From contig NZ_SOCP01000018.1 of assembly GCF_004364325.1 (NCBI RefSeq), forward strand, positions 124,001-188,000: DNA of 64,000 bases, in the 5' to 3' direction. Positions 1-8,769 of this stretch are shown piece by piece; position 1 is the first letter of the stretch, and the number at the start of each line of letters is the position of its first letter. The notes beneath the pieces are model-generated. The model was given only the letters and a program-made list of their open reading frames with translations, did not search any database and was not told the DNA's origin. Position numbers and translations under genes: made by a program. This stretch comes from Actinophytocola oryzae. GTDB taxonomy: Bacteria > Actinomycetota > Actinomycetes > Mycobacteriales > Pseudonocardiaceae.

Positions 1-634
1 CGGCCAGTGCCTGGTCGCGGCCGGGGTGGATCGAGACGAGCCTGCCGGGCGTGTTGTGGATCAGCACCTCCTCGGGGTCGTCGACGGTCTCGCCGAGCGG
101 TGTCGTGGCGACGAGCATGCCTGCGGGGTCCACGAAGTCGCGCTCCGGCCCGAACACGAGCCGCCGCACGGTCGAGTGCAGCCCGTCCGCACCGACGACC
201 AGGTCGAAACGGCGGGGCGCCGCCCGGTCGAACGTGACGTCGACGCCGTGTTCGTCCTGGTGGAGGGCGGTGACGGTGTCGTCGAAATGGAACTCGGCGT
301 GGTCCCGGGCGGCGTCGTGGAGGACCGCCGCGAGGTCGGCTCGGGGCACTTCGACCTCGTTGCCACTCGCCGCGGGCGTGCCGACCGTGGCGACCTCGCG
401 GCCCTCGCCGGTGAGGATCAGCATCCTGGTGGCGTGCGTGGCGACCTCGCGTAACCGCGGCACGACCCCCATGGCCTCGACGACCGGGACGGCCGGGCCG
501 CGCACGTCGACGGGGTTGCCGCTGGAGCGCAGGCCCTGGGAGCGCTCGACGACCGTGGGCCGGAACCCGTTGCGGGCCAGCCAGTAGGCGAGTGTCGTGC
601 CGGCCACGCCGGCACCGGAGATGAGTACGTCCAT
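1..634 (-). CDS. FAD-dependent monooxygenase, N-terminal part (runs off the window)
   Basis: Reading leftwards from an ATG at 634, the protein begins MDVLISGAGVAGTTLAYWLA, a Rossmann beta-alpha-beta FAD-binding fold with the GxGxxG pattern. It continues with a VVERS-type acidic strand end and, about residue 155, a GADGLHSTVR segment. That is the DG motif of class A flavoprotein monooxygenases (PheA/TetX/UbiH type). About 211 residues are visible and the C-terminus lies outside the window. Such enzymes use NAD(P)H and O2 to hydroxylate aromatic or polyketide-like substrates, or inactivate antibiotics; the substrate cannot be told here. The gene diverges from a TetR regulator across a 92-bp spacer holding palindromes, so control by that regulator is likely (inference). 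Confidence 0.85.
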   Translation of the reverse strand, partial: MDVLISGAGVAGTTLAYWLARNGFRPTVVERSQGLRSSGNPVDVRGPAVPVVEAMGVVPRLREVATHATRMLILTGEGREVATVGTPAASGNEVEVPRADLAAVLHDAARDHAEFHFDDTVTALHQDEHGVDVTFDRAAPRRFDLVVGADGLHSTVRRLVFGPERDFVDPAGMLVATTPLGETVDDPEEVLIHNTPGRLVSIHPGRDQALA

Positions 635-649
635 GCCACGACCATAACA

Positions 650-678
650 GCACTGAGTGCAAGTTTGCAATGAGTGCA
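650..678. promoter_or_regulatory. Overlapping palindromes between monooxygenase and tetR (probable TetR operator)
   Basis: The spacer contains GCACT-G-AGTGC (650-660), then TGCAA-GT-TTGCA (658-669), and the direct repeat TGAGTGCA at 654-661 and 671-678. Interlocking inverted and direct repeats in a divergent TetR/enzyme spacer are the usual form of a TetR operator. Binding is inferred. Confidence 0.55.
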
Positions 679-691
679 TACCTGCGCCGAG

Positions 692-719
692 TGTCGATCC
701 GCGTCGAGTGTCGTAAGCT
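692..719 (+). promoter_or_regulatory. Possible promoter of the tetR gene
   Basis: A weak -35 (TGTCGA, 692-697) and a -10-like TAAGCT (714-719) are separated by 16 nt. The -10 ends 7 nt before the ATG at 727, and no Shine-Dalgarno is visible, which fits a leaderless transcript. This is a motif reading only. Confidence 0.35.
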
Positions 720-726
720 AACGGCC

Positions 727-1329
727 ATGTCCCTCCGTGACCGCAAGCGTGCTCGCACCCGCCAGGCCCTGGTCGAGGCGGCGACGGACCTGTTCCAACG
801 CAAGGGCTATGACGAGACGACCATCGCCGACATCGCCGCCGCGGCCGAGATCGGCACTCGGACGTTCTTCAGCTACTTCGCGACCAAGGAGGAGCTGCTC
901 TTCCCGGAGTCGGACGCCAGGGTGGCCGCCACGCTGGACGCCATCGCGAACAAGGCGCCGGACGAGGGGCCGATCGCGGTGCTGCTGCGTGCGCTGACCA
1001 CCGCGAGCGAGGCGAGCGACGACATGGTGAGCCCGCTCGCGGCCCTGCGCACCCGGCTGATCGGCACGGTCCCCTCGGTGCGCGGTCGCGCACTGCAAAT
1101 GCAGCTGGACGCCCAGCGGGAAATAGCCGGGCACCTGGCCGAGGCATTTCCGGAACAACTTGACGAGGTGAGCGCCGCCGCGTTGACCGGCGCATTCGTC
1201 GGCGCGTTGACCGGCGCGCTCCAGGTATTGCTGGACGGTGTCGAACACGCGGACCCGAAGGCCATGAAGACCGCGCTCCAGGCCGCTGCGGACGTTGCTC
1301 TGGCGCCCTGGCGCGAGTATTTGTCCTGA
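727..1329 (+). CDS. TetR/AcrR family transcriptional regulator
   Basis: A 200-residue protein opens MSLRDRKRARTRQALVEAA and carries the TetR helix-turn-helix at about residues 12-58 (FQRKGYDETTIADIAAAAE..TRTFFSYFATKEEL). The C-terminal half is the variable ligand-binding helical domain. The frame stays open upstream to 670, but the ATG at 727 places the HTH at the standard distance from the N-terminus and sits just after a -10-like box. It diverges from a flavin monooxygenase and most likely represses that gene and itself, with release by a substrate-like ligand (inference from layout). Confidence 0.88.
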   Translation: MSLRDRKRARTRQALVEAATDLFQRKGYDETTIADIAAAAEIGTRTFFSYFATKEELLFPESDARVAATLDAIANKAPDEGPIAVLLRALTTASEASDDMVSPLAALRTRLIGTVPSVRGRALQMQLDAQREIAGHLAEAFPEQLDEVSAAALTGAFVGALTGALQVLLDGVEHADPKAMKTALQAAADVALAPWREYLS

Positions 1330-1404
1330 TACTGGTTTGTCCACTGAACCGGATCAGCGAACGGTCCGACCTGCTGAACAAATCGCTTAACAAATATCGA
1401 CTTG

Positions 1405-1433
1405 TTGACACTGAACCGGTTCGGTGTTGTCAT
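1405..1433 (+). promoter_or_regulatory. Alpha-galactosidase promoter with embedded operator palindrome
   Basis: A consensus -35 TTGACA (1405-1410) and TGTCAT (1428-1433) are 17 nt apart. Between them lies a 20-bp palindrome with one mismatched pair, ACAC-t-GAACCGGTTC-g-GTGT (1408-1427). The half-site ACTGAACCGG also occurs at 1343-1352. The -10 ends 7 nt before the ATG at 1441, and there is no ribosome-binding site, so the mRNA may be leaderless. A repressor (LacI- or ROK-like) would block polymerase here; its identity is not visible. Confidence 0.55.
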
Positions 1434-1440
1434 CGAATCC

Positions 1441-3816
1441 ATGCGTAGGTTCCTGTGCCTGCTCGCGGCTTTCGTCGCGCTCCCTTGGACAGCGCCATTC
1501 GCCATGGCCGCACCGGGTGGTGACACACTGGCCGCCACCCCGCCGATGGGCTTCAACAACTGGAACGCCTTCGGTTGTGACGTCAGCGAGGCGCTCATCG
1601 AGGAGACGGCGGACAAGCTCGTCTCGTCCGGCTTCCGGGACCTCGGCTACCGGTACGTGAACATCGACGACTGCTGGTCCCTGCGCGAACGCGGCGCGGA
1701 TGGCCGACTCGTGCCGGATCCCGCGAAGTTTCCCAGTGGTATCAAGGGACTCGCGGACTACGTGCACGCCAAGGGCCTCAAGCTCGGCATCTACGGCGAC
1801 GCGGGCACGAAGACCTGCGCCGGCTACCCCGGCAGCCTCGGCCACGAGGACGTCGACGCCCGGACGTGGGCCGACTGGGGCGTCGACTACCTCAAGTACG
1901 ACAACTGCAACAACCAGTCCGACGGCTCGCAGGCCGACTACGTCCGCCGCTACACGGCCATGCGTGACGCGTTGCGGAGGACAGGTCGCGCCATCGTGTA
2001 CGCCATCTGCGAGTGGGGCACGACCCAACCCTGGCTGTGGGGCAGGGAAGTCGGCCAGCTGTGGCGCACGACGGGCGACGTCAACGACGAGTGGCCGAGC
2101 CTGCGCTCGATCATCGCCACCAACGCGCCGCTCGCGCCGTACGCCGGGCCGGGCCACTGGAACGACCCCGACATGCTCGAGATCGGCAACGGCGGCATGA
2201 CCGACGCCGAGTACCGCACACACATGAGCATGTGGGCGATGATGGCCGCCCCGCTGCTGATCGGCACCGACCTGCGCACCGCGTCACCCGCCACGATGGC
2301 GATCCTCGGCAACCGCGACATCATCGCGATCGACCAGGACCGGCTCGGCGTGCAGGGCGCGGTCGTCCTCGACCGCGACGGCCTGATGGCACTCGACAAG
2401 CCGCTGGCGAACGGTGAGCGTGCGGTGGCGCTCTACAACGCGACCGACGCGCTGGCAACGGTCAGCGTGCCGGCCGGACAGACGGGACTGCCGAGGGCGA
2501 ACGCCTACCGGCTGCGTGACGTCTGGTCCGGCGAGGTCCTGCAGACGAAGTCCACGATCTCGGCGGCGGTGCCCGCACACGGCACGGTGGTCTACCGCGT
2601 GCGCCCGCTGCGTGATCCGGGGCACCTGGCGCCGTCGGTGACCGTCGGCGCCACGCTGGGCACGCTCGTCCCCGGCACGGGCGGCACCCTCACCACGAGG
2701 GTGACCAACCGTGGCGCGCGGGCCGTCGAGCACGTCACCGTCACAGCACGGGCACCGGAGGGCTGGACGGTCACCGCGTCGACGCCGACCACCCGCCGCC
2801 GCCTCGCGACCGACGCCGCGATGGACACGACGTGGACCGTCACCACACCGGAAGGCACGCAGGCGGGCCGCAGCCCGATCACACTGACCGCCACCTACGA
2901 CCGCCACGGCTCGTCGACCAGCGAGGTCATCGGCACGGTGGTGAACGCGCCACCGGACGGCAGGCGCTACCTGAGCACGATCCAGCCGGTGAGCGCCACC
3001 AACGCACCCGGCACCGACACCAGCGCGGACGGGAGCCTGATCACGATCGGCGGCCGCGTCTACCAGCGCGGCATCGGCACGACCGCACCGAGCGAGATCC
3101 GGTACTACCTGGGCGGCCGGTGCACCCACCTGTCGACGGACGTGGGCCTGGACGACGAGGCGGCGTCCGGCGAGGCCACATTCACGATCCACACCGGCGA
3201 CACCGTCGCGGCCACCGCCACGGTCGGCCCCGGCGCCCCGGCCACGCTGACGGCGGACCTGACCGGCGTGTCATGGCTGCGGCTCACCACCACCGGCACC
3301 ACCCACACCGACTGGGCGGCCGCCGCTCTGGCGTGCGGCACCAGCACACCCGACGACCCGATCGAGCCGGTGGACCGCACCCTGTTCTCCTTCGAGACCG
3401 GCACCGACGACTTCACCATCGCCAACCCGGACGACGGCGGCACCGTGGCACAGTCCACGACGTTCCACACCGATGGCGACCACGGCCTCGCGGTGACGAC
3501 CCCGTTGGGCGGCAACTGGTACGGCGCGCGGACGTCGTTCGACCTGACCGGCACGTCGATGCTGAAGGCCGACGTGCGCGCAGGCGCGGCGGCGGGCACC
3601 ACGGGTGAACTGGCGGTGCAGACGGGCGCGGGCATGTCGTGGTGCCAGGGCAGCCGCTGGGAGTGGACGGACGCGGGCCGCAGCAACACGATCTCGGTGA
3701 CGTACGAGGAACTGGACTGCCCGGCGGGCGTGACGTTCGACCCGTCGCAGGTGCACGCGGTGTGGGTGTTCCTCAACGGCGGCGAGGTCTACGTGGACGA
3801 CGTCCGCGCCGAGTGA
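1441..3816 (+). CDS. Secreted GH27 alpha-galactosidase with NEW3, NPCBM-type and C-terminal accessory domains
   Basis: A 791-residue exported glycosidase. MRRFLCLLAAFVALPWTA is a signal peptide with an AMA-type cleavage site near residue 23. The GH27 catalytic barrel follows at about 30-320, with TPPMGFNNWNAFGCD, the nucleophile motif YLKYDNCN and the second acidic region WNDPDMLE. A beta-sandwich comes next, then a NEW3-like domain (about 405-490), an NPCBM-like domain (about 510-630, YQRGIGTTAPSEI) and a C-terminal carbohydrate-binding-like jelly roll. It should release terminal alpha-galactose from plant galactomannans or oligosaccharides outside the cell. The start at 1441 is chosen because the signal peptide begins there; the frame also has a TTG at 1402. 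It stands alone, apparently under a sugar-responsive operator. Confidence 0.9.
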   Translation: MRRFLCLLAAFVALPWTAPFAMAAPGGDTLAATPPMGFNNWNAFGCDVSEALIEETADKLVSSGFRDLGYRYVNIDDCWSLRERGADGRLVPDPAKFPSGIKGLADYVHAKGLKLGIYGDAGTKTCAGYPGSLGHEDVDARTWADWGVDYLKYDNCNNQSDGSQADYVRRYTAMRDALRRTGRAIVYAICEWGTTQPWLWGREVGQLWRTTGDVNDEWPSLRSIIATNAPLAPYAGPGHWNDPDMLEIGNGGMTDAEYRTHMSMWAMMAAPLLIGTDLRTASPATMAILGNRDIIAIDQDRLGVQGAVVLDRDGLMALDKPLANGERAVALYNATDALATVSVPAGQTGLPRANAYRLRDVWSGEVLQTKSTISAAVPAHGTVVYRVRPLRDPGHLAPSVTVGATLGTLVPGTGGTLTTRVTNRGARAVEHVTVTARAPEGWTVTASTPTTRRRLATDAAMDTTWTVTTPEGTQAGRSPITLTATYDRHGSSTSEVIGTVVNAPPDGRRYLSTIQPVSATNAPGTDTSADGSLITIGGRVYQRGIGTTAPSEIRYYLGGRCTHLSTDVGLDDEAASGEATFTIHTGDTVAATATVGPGAPATLTADLTGVSWLRLTTTGTTHTDWAAAALACGTSTPDDPIEPVDRTLFSFETGTDDFTIANPDDGGTVAQSTTFHTDGDHGLAVTTPLGGNWYGARTSFDLTGTSMLKADVRAGAAAGTTGELAVQTGAGMSWCQGSRWEWTDAGRSNTISVTYEELDCPAGVTFDPSQVHAVWVFLNGGEVYVDDVRAE

Positions 3817-4130
3817 ACGACGCCGGGCGTAGACTCCGCGCCAGGATCCAGGCGACTTGGCGGTGACCGGGTTGACGTCGACGGCGTCCGGGGTGGCCAC
3901 GATGTGGGCCGGTCCGTGGCAGATCACCGCGTTGCTCGACGCGAGCGGCCCGTTCTTCACGCGCTGTTCGCCGACAGCCGCCACCGCCCGACCTAGCTGG
4001 CGACCCCGCACCTGACGGTCCCGTTCGTGCCGGTGGAGTGACCGGCCCGCTCTCCTCGCACCCGCTATCGTCAGTGTCGGTGGGTGTCGCTGGACACGCG
4101 CCCAGTTGGCTGTGGAGGGGGGTGAGATTG
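3817..4130. other. Non-coding gap between alpha-galactosidase and AAA+ gene; possible coding remnant
   Basis: No complete gene is recognised in these 314 bases. A minus-strand frame through roughly 3830-4000 has coding-like composition and includes VICHGPAHIV, loosely like the nucleophile region of DJ-1/PfpI proteins. It has no credible start or continuation, so it is at best a decayed fragment. A GGAGGGG ribosome-binding site for the next gene lies at about 4113-4120. Confidence 0.4.
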
Positions 4131-5123
4131 GTGGCGACAGCTGATCAGGTGAAGGCACTGGTGAAGAGCCACGCGGAGGGCGATGACCGGCGGTTCTACT
4201 CGGTTGCGTTGCAGGTGGCCGCCGGTGCGGCGCGAAGCGGTCAGAACCGCTTCGCGCAGGACCTGCGCGACTTGGTGGACACGCTGCGTGAACGTTCGGC
4301 GCACGTGGAGACCGCCGGGGGTATCGCTCGGTTGGTGCCGGTGGTGCAGCCGCGGGGTGAGCTGGCGCAACTGCTGACGGTGACGTATCCGCAGCCCGTG
4401 TTGGCGGAGATGGCGTTGAACGACGCGGTGCGGGCGCGGTTGGCGCGGGTGCTGTTGGAACAGCGACGGGGGGACACTCTGCGTTCCCACGGGTTCCAGC
4501 CGATGCGACGGTTGTTGCTGACGGGGCCTCCGGGTACGGGGAAGACGATGTCGGCGCACATGCTGGCCGGAGAGCTGCGTCTGCCGTTGTTCTCGATCCG
4601 GTTGGACGGATTGATCACGAAGTTCATGGGGGAGACCGCCGCGAAGCTGCGGTTGATCTTCGATGAGTTGTCGGAGACGCGCGGGGTCTACCTGTTCGAC
4701 GAGGTCGACGCTCTTGCCGGGGAGCGAGCGGCAGCCAATGACGTGGGTGAGATCCGTCGGGTACTGAACTCGTTCCTCCAGTTCCTCGAACTGGACACCT
4801 CCGCGAGTGTGGTCGTCGCGGCGACCAACCACCCCCAGTTGCTGGACCGGGCGATGTTCCGTCGCTTCGACACGGTCATCGACTACCCGTTGCCCAATCC
4901 TGACGTGGTCCGCACGGTGATTCGCAACCGTCTGGCGTCGGTGAGGACGGCCCGGCTGTCGTGGGCGAGGATCGATGCCGCGGCGGCGGGGCTCAGCCAT
5001 GGCGAGGTGGCGACCGCGGCCGAGGTCGCGGCGAAGGACGCGATCCTCTCCGGTGACGGTGAGGTAACTACCGCTACTCTGTGTGAGTCGTTGCAGGAGC
5101 GTAGGGTCCACCAGGGGCTCTGA
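4131..5123 (+). CDS. AAA+ ATPase paired with a subtilisin-like peptidase
   Basis: A 330-residue ATPase of the classical AAA clade. The N-terminal 110 residues are helical. Then come Walker A GPPGTGKT (about residue 130), Walker B VYLFDEVDAL with the sensor-1 region ATNHPQLLDRAMFRRFD, and a small lid. The GTG at 4131 is preferred to the earlier GTG (4038) because GGAGGGG precedes it by about 10 nt. It sits 17 nt upstream of an S8 peptidase. AAA+/S8 pairs recur in bacterial genomes, often beside defence or stress genes, and the ATPase is thought to control the protease. A role in phage defence here is inference. Confidence 0.85.
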   Translation: MATADQVKALVKSHAEGDDRRFYSVALQVAAGAARSGQNRFAQDLRDLVDTLRERSAHVETAGGIARLVPVVQPRGELAQLLTVTYPQPVLAEMALNDAVRARLARVLLEQRRGDTLRSHGFQPMRRLLLTGPPGTGKTMSAHMLAGELRLPLFSIRLDGLITKFMGETAAKLRLIFDELSETRGVYLFDEVDALAGERAAANDVGEIRRVLNSFLQFLELDTSASVVVAATNHPQLLDRAMFRRFDTVIDYPLPNPDVVRTVIRNRLASVRTARLSWARIDAAAAGLSHGEVATAAEVAAKDAILSGDGEVTTATLCESLQERRVHQGL

Positions 5124-5140
5124 CCGCCGCTGGGTGGCTC

Positions 5141-7731
5141 ATGACTGAACGTGATCGACCGCACTTGATCATCCCTGTCCCGGCCCGGGCGGCGGCGTAC
5201 CGTCCGTACAACCGGGGCGGAGGGTCGCCACTCGTGCCGACGCCGAGTGATCGCCTGCGCCACGGCCAACGCCTCCGCGGTGACCTGGAACGTGCTGCGC
5301 AGGTCGCCACGACGCGCCGACAACGTCTCCCGATCGTGGTGGACGGCGCCATCGACGGTTTCTACGCCACGTTCGACAGTTTTCCCGGGCTTCAGCTCGC
5401 GCTGACCAGTCTCGATCCGCGGCGGGGACGACGCCACCCGGAGCTGATGTCGGTCCAGGAGATACCGGTCCCGGGCAGCGGTGTCGTGGAGCGAGCCACG
5501 GTGTTCGTTCCAGAAGGGACGGTTGGCTACTTCCTCGATCGGTTGACGGCCTATGCCGACTCGGCGGGCATGACAACGGTGAGGCACCGTGCGTTGGTCG
5601 ATCCGATCCAGTCGGCCCGGCTGGCCACCATCGAGGCATTGTGGACCGATCCGCCGGGGATGTTCCCACCCGCGGGGCGGCGGGTGTGGTGGGAGGTGTG
5701 GCTTCGGCGTCGCGACGGACACGAACTGGACCGGCTGCGGGCCTTTGCCCAGGCGACCGGAGCGAGGGTGGGGCGGCAGCACCTCGGGTTCGGTGACCGG
5801 ATCGTCGTGCTGGTGCAGGCCGGCGTCGAGCAACTCGCGGGTGCGGTGGATGTGCTTGACGACTTGGCGGAGTTGCGGGCGCCCAGTGAGCCCGCGATCG
5901 TCCTGGCCCGCATGCCTCCTGCCGAGCAGCGGGAATGGGTCGATGATCTCCTCGCTCGACTGGAGCCTGCCGGTAGGGAGGCGCCGTCGGTATGTGTGGT
6001 GGACAGCGGGGTGTTCCGTGATCATCTGCTTCTGGAGTCCTCACTGGACACAGAGGACTGCCACGCTGCGGATCCGCTGTGGCCGGTCTGTGACGACTAC
6101 GGACACGGCACGGAAATGGCCGGGCTCGCACTGTTCGGAGACCTCGCCGCTGTGTTGAGCGGCTCGACGGCGGTACGGCTGACGCATCGCCTGGAGTCGG
6201 TGAAGATCCTGCCGCCACCACCGGCCCACAACTCCCCGGAGTTGTACGCGGCCGTCACCGTCGATGGCATCGCCCGCGCGGAGATTCAGGCCCCGTACCG
6301 CCGTCGGGTGCACTCTCTCGCCGTGACCGCTCCGCAGCCGCCTTCGCCGAAAGGTGCTGCCGCCACTCCTGTAATGGGGCAGCCCTCGTCCTGGTCGGCT
6401 GCGCTCGATGCGTTCGCGGTCGGCCGCTCGGTGATCACCAACGATGACGGGCTGGAGTTCGTCGACCTCACCGACGACGCGGGTGTCAGCCTCGTCGGAG
6501 GCAACGGCCAGATTGGGCGGTTGTTCGTGGTCTCGGTCGGCAACATACGCACCGCCTGGCAGGACGATCACCTCGACCAAAGCGATCTGCAGCCGGTCGA
6601 GGACCCGGCACAAGCATGGAATGTCGTCACGGTCGGCGCGTTCACCGAACGTGACTCCATGGCCGACGCGCCCGCCGGGTTCGCAGGCTGGACGCCGCTG
6701 GCGGCGAAGGGGAGCTGTCTCCGTTCAGCCGGACATCCATGACCTTCAGCAAGACCTGGCCCGCCAGGCCGGACATCGTCCTGGAAGGCGGCAACGTCGC
6801 GCGCTCCCCGAACGGCACCGAGTTCGACACGCCTGACAATCTGCAGATCGTCACTACCAACGCACCTCTCGCCACGAGATCCACGCGTCTGTTGACCACA
6901 ACCAACGCCACCAGTGCGGCCACCGCACAGGTCGCGGCACTGGCTGCCGCGGTGTGGGCCGACTACCCGGCACTGCGGCCCGAGACGGTTCGCGCGCTGG
7001 TTGTGCACTCCGCCGAGTGGTCTCCGGTGATGCGGCGCCGTCTCGATGCGGTGAAGAGCCGACGACCTCGGGCTCGGCTGCTGCGCCGCTACGGCATGGG
7101 CGTGCCCGACCTCACCCGTGCCACTCGCAGCGCAACCGACGCCTTGACCTTGGTTGCCCAGGACGTGATCCATCCGTTCGAGGAAGGTGTCATGCGGGAG
7201 ATCCACTTTCACGACCTGCCCTGGCCCACGGACGTCCTTGCCGATCTCGCCGAGACTCAGGTACGGCTGCGGGTCACGCTCTCCTACTTCATCGAACCCA
7301 ACCCTGGCCGTCGCGGCTGGCGGCGCCGCCACAGCTACGCCTCTCATGGTTTGCGGTTCGACCTGCGTACCGCTACCGAGTCCCAGGGTGACTTCGAGAA
7401 GCGGCTCAACCAGAAAGCCCTCGCCGAAGAGGAACAACGCCCCACAACCAGCGGTACGGATGCCGGGTGGTACCTCGGAACCGAACACCAGTCAGCCCCC
7501 GGCTGCCTTCACACCGACATCTGGACTGGCACGGCCATCGACCTGGCCAACCGGGGAGCGATCGCCGTGTACCCCGTCACGGGGTGGTGGAAGGAAAACC
7601 CCACCCGCGACCGTAGCGACCACGGCGCCCGCTACGCCCTCGTTCTCTCCATCACGACCCCCGAAACCAACGCCGACATTTGGACACCCGTTGCCCAACA
7701 AATCGGCATTCCCGTTGCCATTGAAACCTGA
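5141..7731 (+). pseudogene. S8 (subtilisin-like) serine peptidase, interrupted by an apparent 1-nt deletion
   Basis: Two frames together spell one S8 peptidase. The first (5141-6742) has an N-terminal extension of about 280 residues, then the catalytic Asp in VCVVDSGV and His in YGHGTEMAG. The second (from 6739) holds the catalytic Ser in NATSAATAQVAALAAAVW. The frames join exactly if one G is added to the GGGG run at 6709-6712, giving GELSPFSRTSMTF across the junction and a continuous protein of about 863 residues. Without it, the first product stops at 6742 and lacks the serine. The cause may be a real mutation, a sequence error, or a -1 slip on GGG. It is coupled to the upstream AAA+ gene. 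Unrepaired, the module would be proteolytically dead. Confidence 0.8.
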
Positions 7732-7761
7732 CGGGTAAGGCGCGCAACAACTGCGAAGGGG

Positions 7762-7799
7762 ACGCGGCCACCGGACGGGATGGTGCCCGGTGGCCGCGT
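7762..7799 (+). terminator. Hairpin terminator after the AAA+/S8 module
   Basis: A perfect 13-bp inverted repeat (ACGCGGCCACCGG at 7762-7774 and its complement at 7787-7799) encloses a 12-nt loop, 30 nt past the peptidase stop. There is no U-tract, as is common in actinomycetes. Confidence 0.6.
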
Positions 7800-8008
7800 G
7801 GCCTTCGGTGACCCGGCCGGGCCGGGTCGAAGGCCGTGTTCTCCGCGATGCGGATCGTGTCCTCGCGGGTCGAGGGGGATCGTGCCCAGCCCAGGGCGGG
7901 TGTAAACCTCCGGGCACCGGCCGACCACGGTGCCACGCCGGGTCCTTCGCATACGCGCCGTCCGTTTGCCGCCAGACGTGCGACGGCCCGTCCGCAAGCC
8001 TTTGCCGC

Positions 8009-8751
8009 ATGAGCAACGCACTCGAGGGCAAGGCCGCACTGGTCACGGCGGCAGCAGGGGAATCGGCGCGGCGGTGGCGACGCGGCTCGCCCGGGACGGC
8101 GCGGACGTCGCCATCACCTACCAGCGTGACGAGCGGCGCGCGGGCGACGTCGTCGAGGTGATCAAGGCCACGGGTCGGCGCGCGGTCGCCATGCGTGTCG
8201 ACAGCGCGGACACCGCCGAGGTCGCGAAGGCCGTCGACCGGGTGGCGGAGGAGTTCGGCAGGCTGGACATCCTCGTCAGCAACGCGGGTGAGTTCGCGGT
8301 CGGACCCTTCGAGGACCTGACCGCGGCGGACTTCGAGCGCACGATGAACGTCAACGTGCGTGCGCCCTTCCTCGCCACGCAGGCGGCCGTGCGGCACATG
8401 GCCGCGGGCGGGCGGATCATCACCATCGGCAGCAACGTCGCCGAGCGGGTCGTCTTCCCCGGCTTCGGCCTCTACGCCACGAGCAAGGCGGCGCTGACCG
8501 GTCTGACCAAGGCGCTCGGCCGTGAGCTGGGTGGCCGTGCGATCACCGTCAACCTCGTCAACCCCGGCCCGACCGACACCGAGCTCAACCCCGCCGACGG
8601 GCCCAACGCCGCCACCATCAACGGGCACACCGCCCTCGGCCACTTCGCCGTACCGGAGGACATCGCCGCGACCGTGGCGTTCCTCGCGGGGCCCGACGGG
8701 CGTTACGTCACCGGCGCCAGCCTCGCCGTCGACGGCGGGTTCAACATCTGA
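8009..8751 (+). pseudogene. SDR family oxidoreductase, apparent 1-nt deletion near the N-terminus
   Basis: From ATG 8009 the protein begins MSNALEGKAALVT. The glycine motif GGSRGIGAAVATRL then appears one frame over, and the rest of the gene reads on to 8751. Adding one G at 8047-8048 restores KAALVTGGSRGIG and gives exactly 247 residues, the usual SDR length. The later part has NAG (SNAGEFAVGP), the catalytic Ser, YATSK and a C-terminal GASLAVDGGFNI, typical of FabG-like 3-oxoacyl/ketone reductases. An alternative upstream start in the second frame (7930) would lose the first Rossmann strand, so the frameshift reading is preferred. It lies 18 nt before a LAL regulator, probably co-transcribed. 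This is the second one-G loss within 1.4 kb, so a consensus-sequence error is possible. Confidence 0.75.
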
Positions 8752-8769
8752 GCGACGTAGTCTGCCCTC

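Noticed and set aside
3826..4010. A DJ-1/PfpI-like gene on the minus strand
   Set aside because: Only a short stretch (VICHGPAHIV) is suggestive. There is no start, no complete domain and no ribosome-binding site, so it is mentioned only as a possible remnant.
6739..7731. Downstream half of the peptidase as an independent gene starting at ATG 6739
   Set aside because: It would start in the middle of the S8 fold and contain only the Ser region. The first half lacks that region, and one base joins them perfectly.
7930..8751. SDR gene beginning at 7930 in the second frame
   Set aside because: The first 45 residues are Arg/Pro-rich and lack the first Rossmann strand. The correct strand is in the other frame from 8009, so a one-base loss explains the data better.
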